Source: Tubiluchus corallicola
Lineage: Eukaryota; Priapulida; Priapulimorpha; Priapulimorphida; Tubiluchidae
DNA: 64,000 bases
Reading direction: 5' to 3'
NCBI GenBank assembly: GCA_030141605.1
Contig: JAQGDQ010000045.1
Span: 744,001-808,000, forward strand
Part shown: in pieces, positions 1 through 13,371 of the stretch
How positions within the stretch are numbered: the first letter of the stretch is position 1
Layout of the letters: every line of letters begins with the position of its first letter
Notes under the pieces: generated by a model
Told to the model about the DNA's origin: nothing
The model's input: the letters and a program-made list of their open reading frames with translations, nothing else
Database searches by the model: none
Position numbers and translations under genes: made by a program

Positions 1-3000
1 ATCAATTTAATTTCACTCCCGGAGCTGATTTAATTTACTGATTCATTACAAAACTTGTATAGAGATTCATTACATAGTTGCTGTTAAATTTGATTTTCTC
101 CATATGCTTAGCACTAAAAGGTGAAAACAAACTTAGAGTGAGACAGAGCAAATACATAGTGACAGTACTCAGTCCTATTTAAAAAACAGCAACGCAGGTA
201 AAGAAACCAGCCTTTGAACTTTATGACTTGGCCAACATTTTATCTGTAGATTCAAATCTGAACATCTGAACTAACAGTAACAGCTGAATTTATTTTGTGA
301 ACACGCATTCTCCAGGCTAGCACTAAATACTAGTATTTTGGCCTTGCATGATAAAAGATGTCGATACATTCACAAATTTTCTATTGGATTTCATAACGGT
401 TTTTGATACAATCATTATATTAGCACAGGTCGTTTAATTGACTCGTTGCAATTCAATTTTACTGCATTTTGTTAAAGTTCACATTAACTCACAATCGCAG
501 TTAACAACTGGTATAATCTACATCCACAGACAGCTCAACATCATACCAATTTCTTGTAGCCTTGTAAAAGGACGTACGTGTATAGAGGAGGGTGATAGTT
601 TGTGTATACACAACAAGTGGCAATTATAGTACCTTACAAATAGTTAAGTACTAATTAAGCTTAAAAAAGTTCAGATATAAAAACACATGCCAACAATTCC
701 CAACAATAATAAATGACACCCGTCATGTCTCCAATGAACTGCACTTCAAAACGTGGCTTGAAATCAAATTGAGTGAATAAAAAGCAAAACTCGACAAGCC
801 GCTTCTAACTTACGGTGAATTAAACTTCAACAAGTAATAGTCCACGGAAGCTGCTACAAAAACAAATGTGTATGCAAAATTGTCCATAACGTCATAGATT
901 ACAAAGCAGTTTATGCCATGTCACGAAATCCATGAAAGATGTTTGTTCTACAGGAAGACATTAAAAAAATGTTTTCTCATTAAAACTAAAAATGACTTAA
1001 ATTACCTCTGATGCAAAGCCCACAGCGAGTACTCATCATATCTAAAGCTTCAATAACCGCACAATACGGGCAATCCAAATATAAAAGGTAAGAAGTGGCA
1101 AGCATTACGTAGATGCGTAGTGTGCAGTTCTCCAAACTAGAAGGGTTCAAACCAAAATTTTAAATTATATTTCGCGAAGTTTTGTCGTCTTTGGCATAGA
1201 AACCAGTCTCTCTCGATCCTTCGCTAAGAAGCCAGTCTCTGTGCAATCTAAAGCACTTCCGTTGTATTTGCGAAGTATGGAAGCAAATCTAGCATTTCCT
1301 TCTTCATCAGACACAAATGGTTGACTTCTTTGACATTTTTTCTTACTTAAAAATCAGAAATCAGACCACGTTTTATAACTGCACCTTCACACAAGCACTG
1401 CTGGCTGCAATTTGTGACACTGAAGGTCTAAAAACAGCAGAAGTTCTCATACGAAGCAGAAAACTTTAAGCTCTTGTTGGTTCATGTGTAATCCCCCAGC
1501 CTCAGAAATAGCGTCAGACCTACGATATGACTTCAAAGTTTCACCAGCGGCAAAGTATTTTGAAAAACTGGGATACGTGATATTAGCATTGAACTGTGTC
1601 CAACCATAGCTTGCCAGTACAAGAAGCCAGCAAGCAACATAAACAAACTCCGCCACGCCACACTATCTAGTCAGGGTCAGTATGTTCAGGAAAAGGTCAA
1701 AACAGACCGTTCAATTTAATTTAATCCTACATAATGTAACTTGGAGGTAATGTACATTAACTAAGTCAATTACAGCAAGCTAATAATGGTTTTATTTATA
1801 ATCTAAGATGCACCACGACAGCTACCGTAACGGGGGGAAAATGTTCTTTATCGACTTACGACAAACATAAGTGTTACGAAGGTCAAGAACTATATTTCGG
1901 TTTCACAAAACTTTTGCAAGAGGATAAAAATGACTCGCTACCTTTAACACGTGATAAGAGAATATATTACCATGTAACGGATGGCGTTTAACTGGTTATG
2001 AACACTCATATTTGTACGGTTTGTTTGCACGTAATCTGGATTCTAGAACAAGTACAACCGAAACTGAATGCGTCAACGCACATAACCCAATCGCTTACCC
2101 TATAATATAATACAGGAAAAAGTACATATATTTGTATTTTGTGGTATAATTTATGAAAGGTATTCTCGGGATTTCTCTTCCAGAGTAACGACAATTGATA
2201 ACTCATTTTACAGTAGTTTCTCTTGATTTTGCCCAGGGTATTTGTTATAGACATTGTAGGTCTATGAACGTGGGTTTTCCCGCGGCATCTAATTTGCGTG
2301 CACAGTTCTTTACCAGAAAAAGTTGCTTCCTTGGCTCTTTTCCACAATTTTATTTTTCTGGTCCTACATCCATATTCTCGGATGATAGATTAAAATCTGC
2401 TTAATGGGCAAGTTTGATAGTGTTCATTGCAAAGAGTCAATGATTTACGGACAAAATAAACACCACATTGACAGTATTGTAGATTCTTTCAAGTCAATCT
2501 ACACAGTCAGAAAACAGCGAATGTAGCAGAAGTAATGCAACAGGCCTGTGTGGCAGCAACTAACAAGTGGCGCCTTCATACTTCAAGCAGCGCAACTTCG
2601 CCGGATCGGATTTACTGTTTTAGCTTTTAAGTACACACATAGCTATACGAAACTTTTTATTTAAACAAAATGAAAAGGAAAAATAGCACTAAAGATGAAT
2701 TTAAATTAATAAAATCCTTAATAAACGGCATTTTTAATACTTGAAATGTTTTGCTCTAAGTTTAACACTTACTCTCAGACTACCATCTTCTCAGTAGATA
2801 GCAAATAAGTATGACAGTACAAATATTTACTTAGTATATACCTTGGTAATTCTCCCAGTTATCATCATCAACAGCAAACATATCAGAGACATCATTAGCT
2901 ACTGCCATCATGTATCCAAAATTAAGATTGCGCAGCATCATCAACATCTTCAACATCCGAGGCAGTTTGACGTGTAAACCAAGGAAACGGAAGCGAATCA

Positions 3001-6000
3001 TTTATATTACTAATAAATCAATGCACGCGTTAGTGCACTATAAACATAATACAGTATTTCATTCTACCTAGCCGCAGCTCCTTTTCAAATTAAGTGCATC
3101 TTCGGGTATACCTCGGCACTTAAAAGTGTGGCACATGAATTCTTTTGCCATATAAAAGTTACTGTATTTTTCGAGGCACCAAAGGCTTTCCGTGAGTACT
3201 GATTGGCATACTTCTGCATAAACACAAGGCAAAGAGCTGATAACAAAGTACAACACACACACACAGTACTTATTTAGTGATAATTAAAACTTCATAGCGA
3301 ATTTTATATGTTGGTAGGGACTTCGTGAAAGCGAGGTTTTAGCTCACGTATTAGCATTCTTACTCGTCTTTCATTCAAAGTTTTAACAGCACCGTTTGTA
3401 AAAATAAGCAATTGGAGAAATATTTTCCATCCTAGTTGGGCAATGGCGTTCATATATCCCTACGTTGGAGAAATATTTTTCCATCCTACTAGGGTAAACG
3501 CGTTCATATATCCTAACATCATGTTTAGCTGGTTTAGCAACATCCACAGAACTCAATCAGACATTTTGACACTATCATACATAATAATTATATAATTCAT
3601 CCACGGTCCACATAGCAATTTCCCAAGCACATTAATTACAGGGAGCAGCTTAAAGCTGTCAAAATTAGCACCGTATAATCAACACACACCGTAATGAAAC
3701 TGAACGTCAGTATAGTTGTAAATAAACTCAGTATGCAAATGAAAACAGTTGTTGGAAAACGGTGAGCTTAAACGTCTTGTTAAAGCAATCATCACGGCAC
3801 GGCTCCAGCCACATGATACAAAACACAGCCACTCAAAAGATAAGCAGAGGCCAAACAAACTAGTGTTGCAAGCCTGGTACCGAAACTAGGCCTATTCCAG
3901 TAACTAAATGACAGCTTATTCAAATAAGAAGACACCTAGTTAGCGATAGCACATATTTGTTGGAAAGTTGATTTGTATTGAAGCTGTTTTTGTGTTTCCC
4001 CAAAAATTTCCATCAAGAAGTTTTCACTTGAGAGTTTAGACACGGTACATCCTTAGTTATACAAGCTGCAGCTAAATGTTTGCACTATTTTCTAAGAATC
4101 ACAAAAAACGCCAGCGCGTCTCAGCAATCATGAGCTGAATGGGAACCGCATGCACACAAACTCAGTATCAAAATCCATAACTCCTCCAAAAATAGAGCGT
4201 ACGCGCTGGTTTTAAAGAACGTATAAAATTCGTGCAAGCTGGAGGTAATGGACGAAAGAGTTCTAATGGCCTGTGCTATGAATATCTGCAACTCTGTAAC
4301 TGGCCAGCGTGGATCATCGTAAAGAATTTGGAACATAAATGATTATAAACATTATGATAATTCATAAAATGAAAGTCCAACAAGTTTGAAATTTGCATAT
4401 TACAGATTTACAGTTATTTTTGACTACCCAAAACCAAAACATTCAAACCTAAATTAATCATCATACCACTCTTGACTGGAGCATGCGAATTGATCAATGA
4501 AAGACTAGAATTGTGTACAGTAAAATTCCTAATGAACATAAAAACATAAATCAGATACACAGGAGATGTCATAGAAACGGATACATTGAACGCGTAAATC
4601 TAGCATTGAAAATCCTTTAGGTGAACTGATTTATTATGGCATTCTATCCGAAACTACATACTTCTTAGCTCAACTAGTTGCTTACTTACTATCATTCAAT
4701 GTCATGTGGGAGTTGAACATTTCGAATGTGCCAGCAGGCAGCGGTCTAGGTTCATCTACAGTTGGAGGTAATCAATAAACTAAGGCAAAAAATACCAAGA
4801 TATAAATTAAACACTCCTTTTGCAAAAGCCTGGTACCAGATTCATGTAAGTAGTAACTTTATGCCCTTAAGTGAATTTTCTTACGACACTTCTAAGACAG
4901 TGTTGTAAATCGCATTCATGTAGCTGTCTTAAACCAGCTATACGCACGGTTTTAACTAAATGTGTTTGTGCAATGTTTCAAATTATCATAAATTTATATA
5001 TGACTACATAAAATTCAGATTTCGCTTAAATACCAGCCGAGCTAGTACTCGCAAAAATTCTATTTCACCCGAAGAATTTTAGTAGCAGAAAGTAAAAACC
5101 CTTTGGGACAAGAACTTCTGTATTGCAGTGGTTTCGTTAGGAATGTTGAAAAGACTCCAGCATTCGATAGATTTTCACATATGCAAGTCATTAACTTCCT
5201 CCTTGCTGGTAAACATGTCCTTAGAAAAACGGAGCAATCCACTCGTTAGATAAGTCAAGTAACGCGTTCATATGATAACACAGAATAAAACTGAGATGGT
5301 ATTAGACATAGAGTCTACCGTAAAAATGATAAAGTGAGATGGCTCTGTATACAGGCTCAAGAGTTTACAGGCATTTGGTCTAGATAATAAAACCAGTCTT
5401 TTGAAAATCAGTAAAGATACTGAATCTGATCAGTGAACGTTTAACTCACTGCAAGGTTACAAACAACAGGCAGTAGGTAAAACTGTCAACTGTCAACATC
5501 ACAAACAACTGTACATTAATTACACGTTAAAACGAAATACATGTATGCCCAGGAAGTGTGATAAAATTAATAGCAAAGCAAAAATTGAGAGGTAAGATAC
5601 AAACGAGCTTCATATTGCGAGGGAAGTTCAATAGATTACCACAGTTTACGTGACAGGCTAGGATGATTTGAGGGAGTGCTTCAACCCATTTTTGTTTTTT
5701 GATAGAAAGATTACACGAGATGAATGAACTGTTAGCAATGTACATGTCATTCAAGATTTTTTGTTTCGTTGACAAGATGATTAGCCAATTTTAGAACTGT
5801 TTTGAAATAATGTTCATTTTATTGATTTATGATAGCCTCTTGAACCAATTTTCACTGCAAACAATTTAGACTTATGCGTGCATTTTACTGCCATTATTGT
5901 AACCCTACGCTATGCTGTCTTCAGTGACTCTTGCTGTAGGGCTTACTTGAGTTTAGAAAAATGCTAACTTTTCATTCTGATGAAAAGATATAAGATTTCT

Positions 6001-9000
6001 CACTAATTAGAATTCAAAACGGTAATGACAAATATCATAAAATAGATATTTTTAGAATCGCGTATAAAACCCTATTGGTAAACCTTACAGCAAAAATTAG
6101 TAATTATTTTCAGAATACCTTAAAAAATAGAGAATTGTTTAAATATAATGAAGCCACATATTGCTAAGTACTGTGTATTTATTACATGGCAGGTGGGTAT
6201 AATTTGAAACCAGAACGTTATCCGCGTATGAAGTCATTAACATTGAAACAGGTCAAGGAGTTACGAACTTCAGTGAAGGAGATTTAGAAGGCAAATGAGG
6301 ACCTTTACTGAATTCAATATTCATTGATACAGCAATATCTGCTCAACTGCTACTGGGACGCCATATAAACCAGTGTTGCCTAATGAGTCACACAGATGAG
6401 TGTACATGTAGTTAATGCAAGACTAGCATGAGAGATAAGCTTTATTTTGAGCGTTATGAGGATTTTCTCTTCTCAATATCTACAAGTATCCATAGTGCCT
6501 ACAAAAGCGCCACAAAAAATATTTAAATGATTAACTGGCATTCAATTAAACTTGCAGTAACCTGCATTATCATCCAATAGATATACGATTTCAGAGTTTT
6601 CTATTTACTTGCAACTTCTGTGGTTTTGTTCGCAACAGGATTTGTTTGCATGAAAATCAGCTAGATTGTAGATGTTCAATTAGGATATATATAAAAGTAT
6701 TTTTAGTTAAATTGTTCCTCATGTAATATAATTATATAATGAACAATATTTCTGTCACATATTTCGCAGGAAAGACCAATTTCGCAGCTAGTTACTTCCC
6801 CCTTCATTTGAAACTCTTACAAGCACAGAAGAGACAAAAATAATATTGAATAATGAACAATGAAGTGCTAGTTTAGCCTAGGTAGGTAATTAAAACTCGT
6901 ATTGCCAGCGCCAGATTCCAACTCTGAATAAGCTTTTCTTCGTTGATCATCAGTCATGAAACTAAGCACTTGGGAATTTTAAGGGATCATCACAAATGTT
7001 AATGGCAGGCACTACATACACTAAGGCTAAGCATAAATCAAGATACTTGAACTATTCTGAATTTAAACTCTTTAAGAAACTGAAAAGTGAAGCTTCTATT
7101 TTGTTTTAGGGAATAACAGGGACAATACGAAAATGTCGACAAAAAACTATAAGAGACTGTACATGGTATTTATTTTATTCTTATTTATAACTCGATTACA
7201 ACTTTGAAAATGCTGCATTTAACAGGAACTTACTATGAAGCACAAGTACGGAAATTATAAGTGTAAATTTTACTGCATGTTCGGCTTATATCCTATACTA
7301 CAGTAGTTTAAATGCTTAATGATTAATGAGCATAATTTTGTCATAAGGCTATGCTACATTGTGCTATAATTGTTTTATAATAAGAATCAAATTTTGCTTG
7401 CCGTTAGTGTTAAATTTTTGCTAACGGTCTTACACAAATTTAATAAGCTTTTAGTACTTTAATTATATTCAAGAATTAAAGAAACTCAACAGCAAAATAA
7501 AAACTGTTAAAGACACTGATTTGATTAATGTACATATAACTATAATCTTAAACTTCTTGCACTAACTTCTACATTTTTCAAAATCAAAATTCAAACTTTT
7601 TATGTTTTGTAGGTCCACTTTGTAGGAAACTTCCCCGTAAGACACTAAAAGACTGCATAACCATTTTCTTTGTTTACATTGTTATATAGGGGAAACTTGC
7701 TTTTCCATTGTTCATGTGATAATTTTGGTGAAGTTGGTGTCTGAAAAAAGCTTTTATATCTTACAGGGTGCAGCCATCCTAAATCGAAGTTTTCAAAGTT
7801 TGATGGTTTAGCCAGGTTTACTATTTACATTTTTGGTACAGATTCTTCTTGAGTTCTTCTAGTTTGACCAGCATTGGCACAATGACAACTATGCATCAAA
7901 TTAGAACCTACATTTTTTTATACTAGACCTACTATAAATAATGCGACTTAAACATAGCACAGCCATAGATATAGACATAGCATCTTTATTGGACATATAA
8001 TTATGCTATGCATAGTATACATAAAATTTGTCGTCTATGCTTTGCACAGACTTAGCTAATTAAGCGATTAAGTATTGCACCTATAAGGCAACAAGCAATT
8101 AAGCAACAAGTATGCACCTATAATTAAATTCAACTGTAAATAAATCTAAATGTTACAATTAAAATAAAGCTTAAAAATAGAACAAAATAATAATTATTGA
8201 AAAGTGTTTAGCTACTACTGAACTGCAATTAAGTGCTTTAATTAATGCTTTAATTGATTGGAATGGAAAAAAATTAAAATTTAAAGCGGTTTGTTTTTGA
8301 AAAGTTCACATTTAATCTTACTTTGTGCAGGGAAAATAGTGAATTGTTCATGTAGCGGATGATAGGTGCCTTCCATAATATTCTTTAGCATCTTCGGTAC
8401 CATTACACACAATACAGTAGGCCTACGGTCAGGAATTAAATGTTCATTAATCATGGATCTAGAATTACCCACAAATCTTACCTACTTAATGCATATTCTC
8501 TTTAGTCTTTCCAAATTAATTTCTAAGGTAGAGTTTGTCAGCATATAAAAAGTGCCAAATTTACATTAGTTTAGAAAAGAAAGCTGTTTTATAAAACACA
8601 ATTACGTATACTGCTATTAGTATTAGTAAAACTAGCGAAGTATTGTTCATCAACAAACGCAAACAAAACAAAAAGAAAATTATCGATTTTAATAATAATT
8701 TTGATGCTGCCACTTACCGAATGGCTTCTGGTAACCTAGTGAGAATGTAAACGAAATTCCAACATGTTTCGCTAATGTTTTTCCGTAATGCAATCTAATA
8801 ATGACAATCTTAGCACTCCCATTTTCCATTTTACAACCCCAACATTTTCATGTTTAGCTGAGGCGACTTACATCGTAATTTCTGATTTATCGACAGAGGC
8901 AGTTGGTTATTCGTGATTGTTGTTAACCAATCACAAAGATTCATACAAAATCGTTACGCCTTGTGAGCAAATCTTGCTCAACAGCGCTGGAATTTGCTGA

Positions 9001-9012
9001 GAACTAAGAAAT
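1..9012. other. Mostly non-coding left flank; three weak minus-strand exon-like stretches
   Basis: No recognised gene. Minus-strand stretches that look more coding than their surroundings are 1345-1165 (59 codons to a stop), about 3003-2843 (two overlapping frames, donor CAAG|gtatat) and 4755-4690 (22 codons between a tgtag acceptor and a gtaagt donor). None gave a family match. The rest is AT-rich sequence with short chance ORFs. Confidence 0.5.
1165..1345 (-). CDS. Candidate terminal exon of an unrecognised gene
   Basis: After an acceptor-like tttttaag the frame stays open for 59 codons to TAA at 1165. It begins KKKCQRSQPFVSDEEGNARF and ends KDRERLVSMPKTTKLREI. Composition is soluble-protein-like and unlike translated AT-rich filler. 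No upstream exon is assigned with confidence and I do not recognise the family. It could equally be a transposon remnant. Confidence 0.3.
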
Positions 9013-9084
9013 GGTTCTATGGTGTAATGGTTAGCACTCTGGACTTTGAATCCAGCGATCCGAGTTCAAATCTCGGTAGAACCT
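9013..9084 (+). tRNA. trnQ(TTG): tRNA-Gln (anticodon TTG)
   Basis: 72 nt. The acceptor stem GGTTCTA (9013-9019) pairs with TAGAACC (9077-9083), followed by discriminator T. The D-arm holds an A box (TGGTGTAATGG). The anticodon stem CTGGA/TCCAG has the loop CTTTGAA, with TTG at 9046-9048 reading CAA. The T-arm has the B box GAGTTCAAATC. There is no intron and no encoded CCA. A TTTT Pol III terminator starts at 9089. All stems are intact, so it is probably functional. Confidence 0.95.
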
Positions 9085-9087
9085 GAT

Positions 9088-9157
9088 GTTTTGCAAATGA
9101 CTATAAGTGAATCTGTTTACGTGTTTTGCAAATGACTGTAAATGAATCTGTTCACAT
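9088..9157 (+). repeat. 35-bp tandem duplication just after the tRNA gene
   Basis: Two imperfect copies (starts 9088 and 9123) beginning GTTTTGCAAATGACT. The first copy contains the tRNA's T-run terminator and the second supplies another one. It looks like a local duplication of the 3' trailer. Confidence 0.8.
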
Positions 9158-9627
9158 ATTCTGCGTTTTGCTTTAGCGACATTATCCATTATTTTCAGAA
9201 ATTTTCCATTGCATATGTTTGAATTCTTTTGACCAGTATCACACTAACCTCTATTCTTCGTTGTTCAGAGTTGCATTGTTTGGTCAGCGTATTGATAGAA
9301 GTACATGTAGAACTATCTATACTGAAACGTGAATTCGGAAGGAAAATGCCGTAATATTGTTACGTTTTAATTTTGATTTGACACCTCTCACGATTAAATT
9401 TTTGAGAAAGGAACATGGTGCCCCACTGCCAGGCTTTAAATAATCTGACATCATCCTTGCACTGCTTCAATTTTCCACAGGTATAACCAAAGCTATCAAT
9501 TTTATTTTAGTAGCAATGAAAAATACGAGACTACACATCATTAGTCTGTGTCCTAAAGCCACAAGGAACTATTATAATTGATTTGTTAAGCCATGGACAA
9601 AAAATAGAAGAGAATGCGTTTAACATT

Positions 9628-9661
9628 ACATGCTACAAAGGATTAATCTTTTGTAGCATGT
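9628..9661. repeat. Near-perfect 34-bp palindrome
   Basis: The arms 9628-9643 (ACATGCTACAAAGGAT) and 9646-9661 are complementary except at one position, which would be a G-U pair in RNA, with a 2-bp centre. No ORF or known RNA family is recognised. It could be a hairpin-forming element or a tiny MITE core. Confidence 0.75.
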
Positions 9662-10405
9662 AGTAATTTTTAGAAGCATTTAAGCGACATTTGAGTGACC
9701 ACTGTTCACGACTGTTTGAGAATAACTGCAAGTGAATGGTTATAAATAGCTAATTTGAATTTGCGCTGTGTATAGGTGTAGACTGAAATTCCTTATTCCT
9801 TATGGTCACCACACCTGGTTATTCCATCTTTGATGGTAGAACTTCATGCTTATAACGTTATTCTAATCGATCTCTTAGATTTGTGCAGGAGCATATTTAC
9901 ACATTCCAAGCTTGCTATTTCTCAGAGGCACACTAAAAATACAAAATAGCTCTCATTACCTAGCAGCACAACTGTAATTTGACATCGAGTTGGTAAGACA
10001 TTAAATCGGAGCTGAATTAAATTTGTTTGCTTATATATGCTGTCTTGTATGCCTACAGCCTACAACAAATTTAGCAAAGCTGTTTGATTTGTCCTTTCCA
10101 GTATTTTAACCCAACCTATATTTGTATTACAATTTTATAGTGTCTAAAAGATTGCAAGTTACAGTTGCAACAGATATTAAATTCATCAGAATTTTAGTAA
10201 AACGCTCAAAAAATAATATCTGTTATTGCATACAAATTTCTTACAATTTATTGGTAATATATAATATAAGTATATAACATAACGCAAGGCAGATCCTTTT
10301 TTACAACTATACAGTTTATGATAACTATGGCAACATCATAGAAAACGGAAAATTTACATGGAGGTGAACCATACATACAACAATAATTATTATTATCAAA
10401 AATAG

Positions 10406-10446
10406 ATATATATATATATGTGTATGTGTGTGTGTATATATACATG
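10406..10446. repeat. TA/TG dinucleotide microsatellite
   Basis: About 40 bp of alternating TA and TG units. It produces the spurious His/Tyr/Ile-rich ORFs read through it on the minus strand. Confidence 0.8.
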
Positions 10447-11341
10447 TACTCTGCTGTGCTTTCAAATGGTGTAACGTAGAATAGTAGGTACTCACTGAAA
10501 AACTTAAATTTACATGATTTACATTGACTGGCTGCAACATCAGCAAAGCTATACAAATTTACACAAATACTCAAAGTCAAATAAGCCTGATAATCTACAG
10601 AATATAAAATTCTAAATTACACTCTTTAAAATCATTTTAGAATCACTACAAAAATGCATCAATCGCTTTAAACATCATACAACATAAATATTGTACGGTA
10701 ACTTATAGCAACAACAGGGTAATTATGGCAACATTATTATTATGAGAAAAAAGAGAAATGAGTGTAAACACACAACTGTGAATTTCATACAAGTAAATGA
10801 ACTGATGACATTCATTAACATATTTCATTAACTTTACTAAATAAGTCAAGCATAACTGAACACTGAAATACAATTTGGATTACTAGGCATAATTCAGTAC
10901 GTAATTTTCATCAGGCATGTATGTAAAGAAACTAAAAAAGCATTGACAATGCCCTCGTGTGTTTCTAGAGTCAAACCAATTACTTTATCTTTTATCAAGA
11001 TTGAATAGTTCAACTACTGTCCAAAAACCAAGATAAAAATATGTATAATAAATCTCATAACGGATACATATTTAAGATACTTTTAAGAAATAATTGTTTG
11101 AGTTAAAATTACAAATTCCGAAAACTGTACCCTTCTATTCCTTTTCAAGATTAGTTTCTAAAGCACTAACATACTCATTGAATCGAACATGATAAAAATT
11201 ACTTTTTATGCAAACAATTGCCACAGTTGTTACACCAACTTATGAAAGCAGATAAGATCTTATAATACGCAAAAGAACTTGAATGTGCACACCAGTACTG
11301 GTGAACAATAATGTATGTAAAACCCCACTGATAAAGATATA

Positions 11342-11796
11342 CCGTATTTTCCCGTGTATAAGAGACCCTTGTGTATAAGAGACCCCTTCAATTTTTAGGC
11401 AAAAATTCTGGAAAAAAGTTTTTTCAGACGGACATTTTTAGAGGGCAGAGTACAACTTTTTTCAACTCAGTGCGGTACTGAAAACAAAATAAAACCAGTT
11501 AATGTGTTGTAGAAAAAGAGTACTGTTATATATTAAAGTGCGTACCTGCAAACCTGTAACAGGAAAAGAGAAAACGAGGAGATAATGCCTGTGTCACGAT
11601 GCTTGTATTGCTTACAACCGCTTCATAGTCGAACGCGACACGCAAAACAGTTGTAGAGCACTTATTTCTTTAAAATCATTAGTGTCACAATTTATGCATC
11701 TTATTGAAAAGACTTACTCCCATGTATAAGAGACCCCCTATTTTTAAAGTGAAAATTCTGAGCAAAAAAGGGTCTCTTATACACGGGAAAATACGG
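11342..11796. mobile_element. MITE with 27-bp perfect terminal inverted repeats and TA target duplication
   Basis: The left end CCGTATTTTCCCGTGTATAA (continuing to 11368) is exactly inverted at 11770-11796. TA flanks both ends (11340-11341 and 11797-11798). The element is 455 bp with no transposase ORF. The TA duplication points to the Tc1/mariner superfamily. The motif GTGTATAAGAGACCC is repeated just inside the left end and again near 11703-11717, and the two ends share a sub-terminal direct repeat. Confidence 0.9.
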
Positions 11797-13371
11797 TAAT
11801 TAACTTTCTGACACTCTTTAGTTAAATGTAAAAGTAAGTCATATACGATTGATTCAACATAACTAAAAACATACAACTTCCCTGGCATGTAGCAGCCTTT
11901 AACATAAAGCAACACTTACAATTGTCTTGTCAATTATTGCACTTAAGACACAAATTGACGAGCTATTCCGGGCACCAAAAATCACCTCTAAAAGAATTCT
12001 GTATGAGCATAAAACTGGTGTTTCTGCTAAATTTTACTTGGAGTAAACTTATTAAAAACACGATGCTCAGAAACATGTAACGGTTAAAGACATCATACAG
12101 ATATGAATGGCAAATTAAAATAAATTAAAAATGCTGAGTTTACCAAAAAGCAACACAAAAACAATTGTTTCCACATGACAGCTGAGTCATCAAAAGCAAA
12201 TTTATCTTAGTAGGTGAACACGAGGAATTAGACAGAAAATTAATTAATTATAAAATACTCTGCCAACAAAAATATAACTTAGGCAGCAAACAACGCTATG
12301 GACCGCCAGTCAGTACAAGTGTCTGAATATGTACATACATAAGCTAAGCAAACAAAGTATAAAGAAAATGCAAATAAATGACATGTAAAATCACAACAAT
12401 CACAACAATTCTTGAATTAGATGGCTGAATTAAAGACAGTTTTGCATGAATGTCAACCTCTTTCAAATGAGATAAATTAAAAAATTTACATGACGTCTGA
12501 AAAAAAGGCAGAATTCACAATCACCATTAAATAATGTTCTAGCTAACATGATTTAAAATCATTTACTCCAGTGCATTTACCTTTTTTACAACAAAATCCT
12601 CTGATACTAGTAGTGACAGATTTCACAATAAAAATTAAAAAAAATTCTCTGGCAATCATTATAAAATATACAATAAAAAGTAAAAAAATCATCTTAAAAG
12701 ACATTTTCATAAATTTCATTTTCTAAGACCAGCTTCAAAGCAGTCCAGTTAAGCTATGAAGTTACTCTTGATTACCCAACAAACTTCTAATTGGAAAATG
12801 TATTCCCAATGTAAACTTGCTTTTTTTTAATTTACACTTCATTGTATTGTGGTGTGGTGTTTAATATGAAATAAGCCGAAAATAATCCAACAAATTTAAA
12901 TGCAAAAAGCATGAAACGCATACTACACTTAGTGCTATGAACAAATCGAGAAGAAAACCATAAATTACAAAACGCATATTCCAAGCAAGTAGTTGATACA
13001 AACAGTAAAAAAAACAAATTGAAAATTCCACCATATCTGTCAATTATAATCCATGATTTGATAATGTCCAATTTAAGAACAAGAAAAATGCTACTTAAAA
13101 CCAACTAACCATAACAACACCATTTCTCAATCAGAAAGAGGTAGTGCCACACTGTTTGCACCATTTGCGTCATGGTAACACAATTATTGCTTAATACATG
13201 TCACGACAGTACTAAATTTCCACTAAAAATGTCTAAAAAATCTAGTAATCACTAATGAGGCACAATCATTTTCAAACAATGCATTAAAAAAGCTTGTTCT
13301 TAACGACTTAGCAAGTGACAAAACCCAGCATCAGGTGTATATGTCAGGTGTATATTGATTACGCTAATAAA

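Larger units (their letters stand above)
9085..13371. other. Intergenic sequence and probable 3' UTR of the BCL9-like gene
   Basis: Holds the tRNA trailer repeat, the palindrome, a short TA/TG microsatellite at about 10406-10446 and the MITE. The 3' UTR of the minus-strand gene should run down from 13371. ATTAAA-type signals on the minus strand (TTTAAT on the plus) occur near 12860 and 12826 as possible poly(A) signals. No coding exon was recognised. Confidence 0.55.

Noticed and set aside
1447-1656. 69-residue ORF that looks like a signal peptide plus secreted protein
   Set aside because: It has no ATG: the frame begins at GTG and an in-frame stop lies three codons upstream. No acceptor or donor supports it as an exon.
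10248-10580. 110-residue and 73-residue minus-strand ORFs
   Set aside because: They run through a TA/TG microsatellite and show no splice or homology support.
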